Under the pieces are notes generated by a model. It had not been told where the DNA came from. It searched no databases and saw nothing but the letters and a program-made list of their open reading frames with translations. Shown piece after piece: positions 7,854-10,932 of a DNA stretch of 10,932 nt. Both the position numbers and the translations under genes were made by a program. Source of the stretch: Propionibacteriaceae bacterium (lineage in GTDB: Bacteria > Actinomycetota > Actinomycetes > Propionibacteriales > Propionibacteriaceae); assembly GCA_027346035.1 (NCBI GenBank), contig DAIESZ010000165.1, positions 1-10,932 on the forward strand, written 5' to 3'. Position 1 is the stretch's first letter. The number at the start of each line of letters is the position of its first letter.

Positions 7854-8594
7854 TCAGGAGGACGGGAAGTGGCCGGCCAGCCACTCGGTGGTGACCCGCC
7901 AGGCGCCGCGGCTCGCCTCGGGGTGGTGGAACATCGGCAGGGTGTTGTCGAATGCGTGCCCGGCCCCCGGCCACACGTGCACCTGGGTGTCGGGACCGCC
8001 GGCCACGACCTCCCCGACGTGCCGGGCGACATCGGGGGTGATGTAGGCATCGGCGTCCCCGAAGTGGTGCAGCTGCGGAATCCGAGGCACCGGCGCGGCG
8101 TCGACGAGCATCGGCAGCGCCGACCCGTAGTAGCTCACCAGCACGTCGGGCAGGTCGTCGCCCGCGCCCGCGGCAGCCGCGGCGTAGGCGAGGCCGCCGC
8201 CGTAGCAGAAGCCGATTGCCCCGACCCGGCCACCGGTGGCGGGATCTCCGCGCAGTGCCGCGACGGTGGCCCGCACCTCGCCGACCGCCTGGTCCCAGTC
8301 GGTGGCCTGCATCAGCGCCATGCCCCGGCCGAGGGCGTCCGGATCGTCGTCGGCGACGACGTCGCCACCGACCGCCCCGCCGTGGCGCCAATACAGGTTC
8401 GGTACCGCGACCGTGTAGCCGAGCGCGGCGAGATCGGCGGCCCGCCGCCGGATGTACCCGGACACCCCGAAGATCTCCTGGACGAGCACGAGACCCGCCC
8501 CCGAGCCGCTGGTCGGGCGGACAAGGGTCGTCGGAACGTCGCCCTGCCCGGTGGTCACGTCGAGCCGGTCGCCGGCTCCGGTGGATTCGCTCAT
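7854..8594 (-). CDS. Dienelactone hydrolase-family protein (alpha/beta hydrolase)
   Basis: This is a cytosolic alpha/beta hydrolase of the dienelactone hydrolase (carboxymethylenebutenolidase) family, 246 residues from ATG 8594. The triad can be read as Cys130 in GFCYGG, Asp182 in GDADAYITPD and His213 in GAGHAF, the Cys-Asp-His arrangement of ClcD-type enzymes. The conserved glutamate is in QEIFGV (E40). PxLY-like VPNLYWR (64-70) also fits the family. The start is uncertain: ATG 8603 is three codons upstream, a GTG at 8633 overlaps the upstream stop, and none has a clear Shine-Dalgarno. I preferred 8594 because typical family N-termini begin shortly before the first beta strand. No other ring-cleavage genes are nearby, so a role in aromatic degradation is not supported by context. 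Many family members have other or unknown ester substrates. It lies 35 nt after the phosphatase gene, probably in the same transcript. Confidence 0.88.
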   Translation of the reverse strand: MSESTGAGDRLDVTTGQGDVPTTLVRPTSGSGAGLVLVQEIFGVSGYIRRRAADLAALGYTVAVPNLYWRHGGAVGGDVVADDDPDALGRGMALMQATDWDQAVGEVRATVAALRGDPATGGRVGAIGFCYGGGLAYAAAAAGAGDDLPDVLVSYYGSALPMLVDAAPVPRIPQLHHFGDADAYITPDVARHVGEVVAGGPDTQVHVWPGAGHAFDNTLPMFHHPEASRGAWRVTTEWLAGHFPSS

Positions 8595-8629
8595 GCCCAA
8601 CATGCTGGCACGCGGCGCAAGCCCACGCC

Positions 8630-9415
8630 TCACCCGAGCAGGCGCCGCCGCAGGGCGGGGGTGTCGTCGGCGAGCCAGCCGTGCCGGCCGAGGTAGCTCT
8701 CGACCCCTCCCCAGGCGTCATCGACGTGCTCGAGGAGCCCCCGCATGGCATCGGCCGGCGTCCGCTGGCTGGCCTCGTCCTGGCCGGCGAGGTCGGCCGC
8801 GTAGGTCGCCCGGCCCCGGAGCCGGTGCAGGATCGCGGCGAGGCGTTCGTTGGTGGCGTCGTAGTCCGCGGCAATGTCGTCGATGCCGACCCCGACCAGG
8901 CGCAGCGCCAGCGCGGTGATCGTTCCGGTGCGGTCCTTGCCGGCGGCGCAGTGCACGACGACCGCCCCCCGTGCCCGGGCGATCACCCGCAGCGCGGCCA
9001 CGACGTTGTCGGGACGCCGCACCAGGTAGCGCGAGTAGTGCTGCACGAGCATCGACTCGTGCGAGCCGCCGGTGACCTCCTCGCGGTCGGCGAGCCAGGG
9101 CAGCTCGGTGTCGCCGGGGATGCCGGTGGTCGACGCCCCCTCGGGGTAGAGGCTCAGGTGGTGGATGCGCACCGACGTTCCCGCCAGGGGCCCCGGACCC
9201 TCGCCGCGCACCTCGACGCCGGTGCGCAGGTCGACGACGTCGCTGAGGCGGGCCTCGTCGACCAGCCACCGTACGGCGTCCGCGCTGAGGTCCTGCAGGT
9301 TGTCGGACCGGATCAGCCGGCCCGATCGCAGGGGTCGCCCGCCGACGGTGGGCATCCCGCCGACGTCACGCATGTTGACGACGCCGTCGAGGTCGATCCA
9401 TCGTGGTTGCCGCAT
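8630..9415 (-). CDS. Tyrosine/serine phosphatase-fold protein, PtpB-like
   Basis: This 261-residue protein has the cysteine-dependent phosphatase loop HCAAGKDRTG (155-164), with nucleophile C156 and arginine R162. Upstream it has an NMRDVGG motif (14-20) matching the NxRDxGG signature of the Y_phosphatase3 family, and RSGRLIRSDNL (30-40) and VVDLRT (60-65) also fit. The M. tuberculosis secreted phosphatase PtpB belongs to this family, and the lysine in AGKDR is shared with enzymes that also act on phosphoinositides. No signal peptide is visible. Substrate and biological role cannot be read from the sequence. The ATG at 9415 is preferred over ATG 9430 because a GAGGTG (9424-9429) lies at a good distance, inside the longer alternative. 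It lies 88 nt downstream of aspS, with a hairpin between, and 35 nt upstream of the hydrolase gene. Confidence 0.9.
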   Translation of the reverse strand: MRQPRWIDLDGVVNMRDVGGMPTVGGRPLRSGRLIRSDNLQDLSADAVRWLVDEARLSDVVDLRTGVEVRGEGPGPLAGTSVRIHHLSLYPEGASTTGIPGDTELPWLADREEVTGGSHESMLVQHYSRYLVRRPDNVVAALRVIARARGAVVVHCAAGKDRTGTITALALRLVGVGIDDIAADYDATNERLAAILHRLRGRATYAADLAGQDEASQRTPADAMRGLLEHVDDAWGGVESYLGRHGWLADDTPALRRRLLG

Positions 9416-9452
9416 GCCTGCCCACCTCATCCCCGCGACCGTGGCGTTGCCG

Positions 9453-9490
9453 GTCCGGCGTCCCCTGCGGGGTTCCTGGGGGCGCCGGAC
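9453..9490 (-). terminator. GC-rich hairpin after aspS, possible terminator
   Basis: GTCCGGCG (9453-9460) and CGCCGGAC (9483-9490) form a perfect 8-bp inverted repeat around a 22-base loop. The loop can fold further through CCCC (9462-9465) and GGGG (9469-9472). It begins 13 nt after the aspS stop codon. No T-tract follows in the aspS direction (next bases CGGCAACGCC), as is common for actinobacterial hairpins. It may end, attenuate or simply stabilise the aspS message. Because the next gene starts only about 40 nt further on, read-through is likely if there is no second promoter. Confidence 0.45.
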
Positions 9491-9503
9491 GGCCGGTGGG
9501 GGT

Positions 9504-10932
9504 TCAGGCCTTATCGGCGACGGTGACCGCGCCGTCGCCGGACCTCTTCGGCCTCGCGTCGACGCCGGCCTCCCGGCGTTGTTGCGGGGTGATGGGGGCC
9601 GGTGCGCCGGTGAGCGGGTCGTAGCCGCCCCCGGTCTTCGGGAAGGCGATCACCTCGCGGATCGATTCGGCGTGGGTGAGCAGCATGACGATCCGGTCCC
9701 ACCCGAACGCGATGCCGCCGTGCGGCGGCGCGCCGAACTGGAAGGCGTCGAGCAGGAAGCCGAACTTCTCCTGCGCCTCCTCGGCGCCGATGCCCATGAC
9801 GCGGAACACCCGCTCCTGCACGTCGCGCCGGTGGATACGGATCGACCCGCCGCCGATCTCGTTGCCGTTGCACACCATGTCGTAGGCGTAGGCGAGGGCG
9901 TTGCCGGGTTCGGAGTCGAACCGGTCGAGCCACTCGGGCTTCGGGGAGGTGAACGCGTGGTGCACCGCGGTCCAGGCACCCTCACCGACCGCCACGTCAC
10001 CCTCGGCGGTGGCCTCGGAGGTCGGCTTGAACAGCGGGGCGTCGACCACCCACAGGAAGCTCCAGGCGTCCTGGTCGATGAGGCCGGTGCGGCGTCCGAT
10101 CTCGAGCCGGGCGGCTCCCAGCAGCGACTGGGATGCCGACCGCTGCCCGGCCGCGAAGAAGATCGCGTCGCCGGGATTGGCCCCGACCCGGGCCGCCAGT
10201 CCCTCGCGCTCGGTGTCGGAGATGTTCTTGCTCACCGGGCCACCGAGTTGCCCGTTCTCGTCGATGGTCACGTACGCAAGGCCCTTCGCGCCGCGCTGCT
10301 TGGCCCACTCCTGCCAGGCGTCGAACTGGCGGCGCGGCAGCGTGCCGCCGCCGGGCATCACCACGGCACCCACGTAGGGCGCCTGGAACACCCGGAACGG
10401 GGTGTCGGCGAAGAAGTCGGTGAGTTCGGCGATCCGCAGGTCGAAACGCAGGTCGGGCTTGTCGGACCCGTAGGTGTCCATCGCCTCCGCGTAGGTCATC
10501 CGCGGGAACGGCGTCGGGAGGTCGACGCCGATGAGCTTCCAGATCTGCCGGACGACGGCCTCGCCGAGTTCGATGACGTCGTCCTGGTCGACGAAGCTCA
10601 TCTCGATGTCGAGCTGGGTGAACTCCGGCTGGCGGTCACCGCGGAAGTCCTCGTCGCGGTAGCAGCGGGCGATCTGGTAGTAGCGCTCCATCCCGGCCAC
10701 CATGAGCAGCTGCTTGAACAGCTGGGGACTCTGCGGCAGCGCGTACCAGCTTCCGGGGGCGAGCCTCGCGGGCACGAGGAAGTCACGGGCACCCTCCGGG
10801 GTCGACCGGGTGAGGGTGGGGGTTTCGATCTCGACGAAGTCCCGCTCGCCCAGCACGGTGCGGGCCGCGGCGTTGACCCGGCTGCGCAGTCGGATCGCCG
10901 CCCCGGGGGCCGGGCGGCGCAGGTCGAGATAG
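9504..10932 (-). CDS. aspS: Aspartyl-tRNA synthetase AspS (5' end cut by window edge)
   Basis: This bacterial-type class IIb AspRS charges tRNA-Asp; in actinobacteria with GatCAB it is often non-discriminating and also makes Asp-tRNA-Asn. The frame is open from base 10931 to the TGA at 9504, giving 475 visible residues. It begins at YLDLRR, the conserved entry to the catalytic core, so the N-terminal OB-fold anticodon-binding domain (roughly 140 residues) lies outside the window. Seen in order are [20 protein letters not shown] (substrate loop), [11 protein letters not shown], motif 2 [19 protein letters not shown] (visible residues about 90-108), the bacterial insertion (GAD) domain in the middle, and motif 3 [14 protein letters not shown] (about 405-418). 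A polar C-terminal tail ends VADKA. The GTG at 10856 is inside the core and is not the true start. The tRNA specificity class cannot be judged without the N-terminal domain. Identity is certain. Confidence 0.97.
   Translation of the reverse strand, partial: YLDLRRPAPGAAIRLRSRVNAAARTVLGERDFVEIETPTLTRSTPEGARDFLVPARLAPGSWYALPQSPQLFKQLLMVAGMERYYQIARCYRDEDFRGDRQPEFTQLDIEMSFVDQDDVIELGEAVVRQIWKLIGVDLPTPFPRMTYAEAMDTYGSDKPDLRFDLRIAELTDFFADTPFRVFQAPYVGAVVMPGGGTLPRRQFDAWQEWAKQRGAKGLAYVTIDENGQLGGPVSKNISDTEREGLAARVGANPGDAIFFAAGQRSASQSLLGAARLEIGRRTGLIDQDAWSFLWVVDAPLFKPTSEATAEGDVAVGEGAWTAVHHAFTSPKPEWLDRFDSEPGNALAYAYDMVCNGNEIGGGSIRIHRRDVQERVFRVMGIGAEEAQEKFGFLLDAFQFGAPPHGGIAFGWDRIVMLLTHAESIREVIAFPKTGGGYDPLTGAPAPITPQQRREAGVDARPKRSGDGAVTVADKA

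Noticed and set aside
7854..8594. Reading the dienelactone hydrolase gene as part of an aromatic degradation cluster
   Set aside because: No dioxygenase, cycloisomerase or regulator gene is present in the window; the family is broad and context gives no support.
7113..8696. Plus-strand open frame of 527 codons opposite rarA and the hydrolase gene
   Set aside because: It spans two genes and their gap on the other strand, is very rich in Arg, Ser, Pro and Ala, and shows no family motif; a composition artefact.

Overview
The window is GC-rich (roughly 70% or more by eye) with strong third-position GC bias, typical of a high-GC actinobacterium. Gene content and order (aroE, mltG, ruvX, alaS, then rarA, then aspS, all on the minus strand) match the conserved actinobacterial neighbourhood known from Mycobacterium tuberculosis (Rv2552c to Rv2572c) and its relatives. 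Mycobacteriales or Pseudonocardiales is the best guess; the genus cannot be fixed by eye. Apart from about 290 bp between alaS and the only plus-strand gene, there is almost no non-coding DNA.

Layout. (1) Bases 1-5050, minus strand: a tightly coupled operon read alaS > ruvX > mltG > aroE, with start and stop codons overlapping at every junction (ATGA, GTGA, TGATG). aroE runs off the left edge. alaS has a frameshift in a run of nine G (mRNA sense) at 3710-3718. It falls between the aminoacylation half and the editing/C-Ala half of alanyl-tRNA synthetase. (2) Bases 5051-5343: divergent intergenic region. (3) Bases 5344-6408, plus strand: a YihY/BrkB-family inner-membrane protein, convergent with rarA across only 16 bp. 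(4) Bases 6425-10932, minus strand: aspS (5' end cut by the window) > a PtpB-like tyrosine phosphatase-fold protein > a dienelactone hydrolase-family protein > rarA. A GC-rich hairpin follows aspS.

Together these are housekeeping functions: two class II aminoacyl-tRNA synthetases, a Holliday-junction/rRNA-processing nuclease (RuvX), a replication-fork AAA+ ATPase (RarA), the glycan-strand terminase MltG and the shikimate-pathway enzyme AroE. Two putative hydrolases and one membrane protein of unknown substrate accompany them. I see no mobile element, CRISPR array, tRNA, rRNA or phage gene.

I found no convincing undescribed system. The observations most worth checking are the alaS frameshift tract (probably a sequence error, but testable), a possible leaderless seven-codon leader ORF coupled to the YihY-family gene, and a sliding-clamp-type motif at the extreme N-terminus of RarA.
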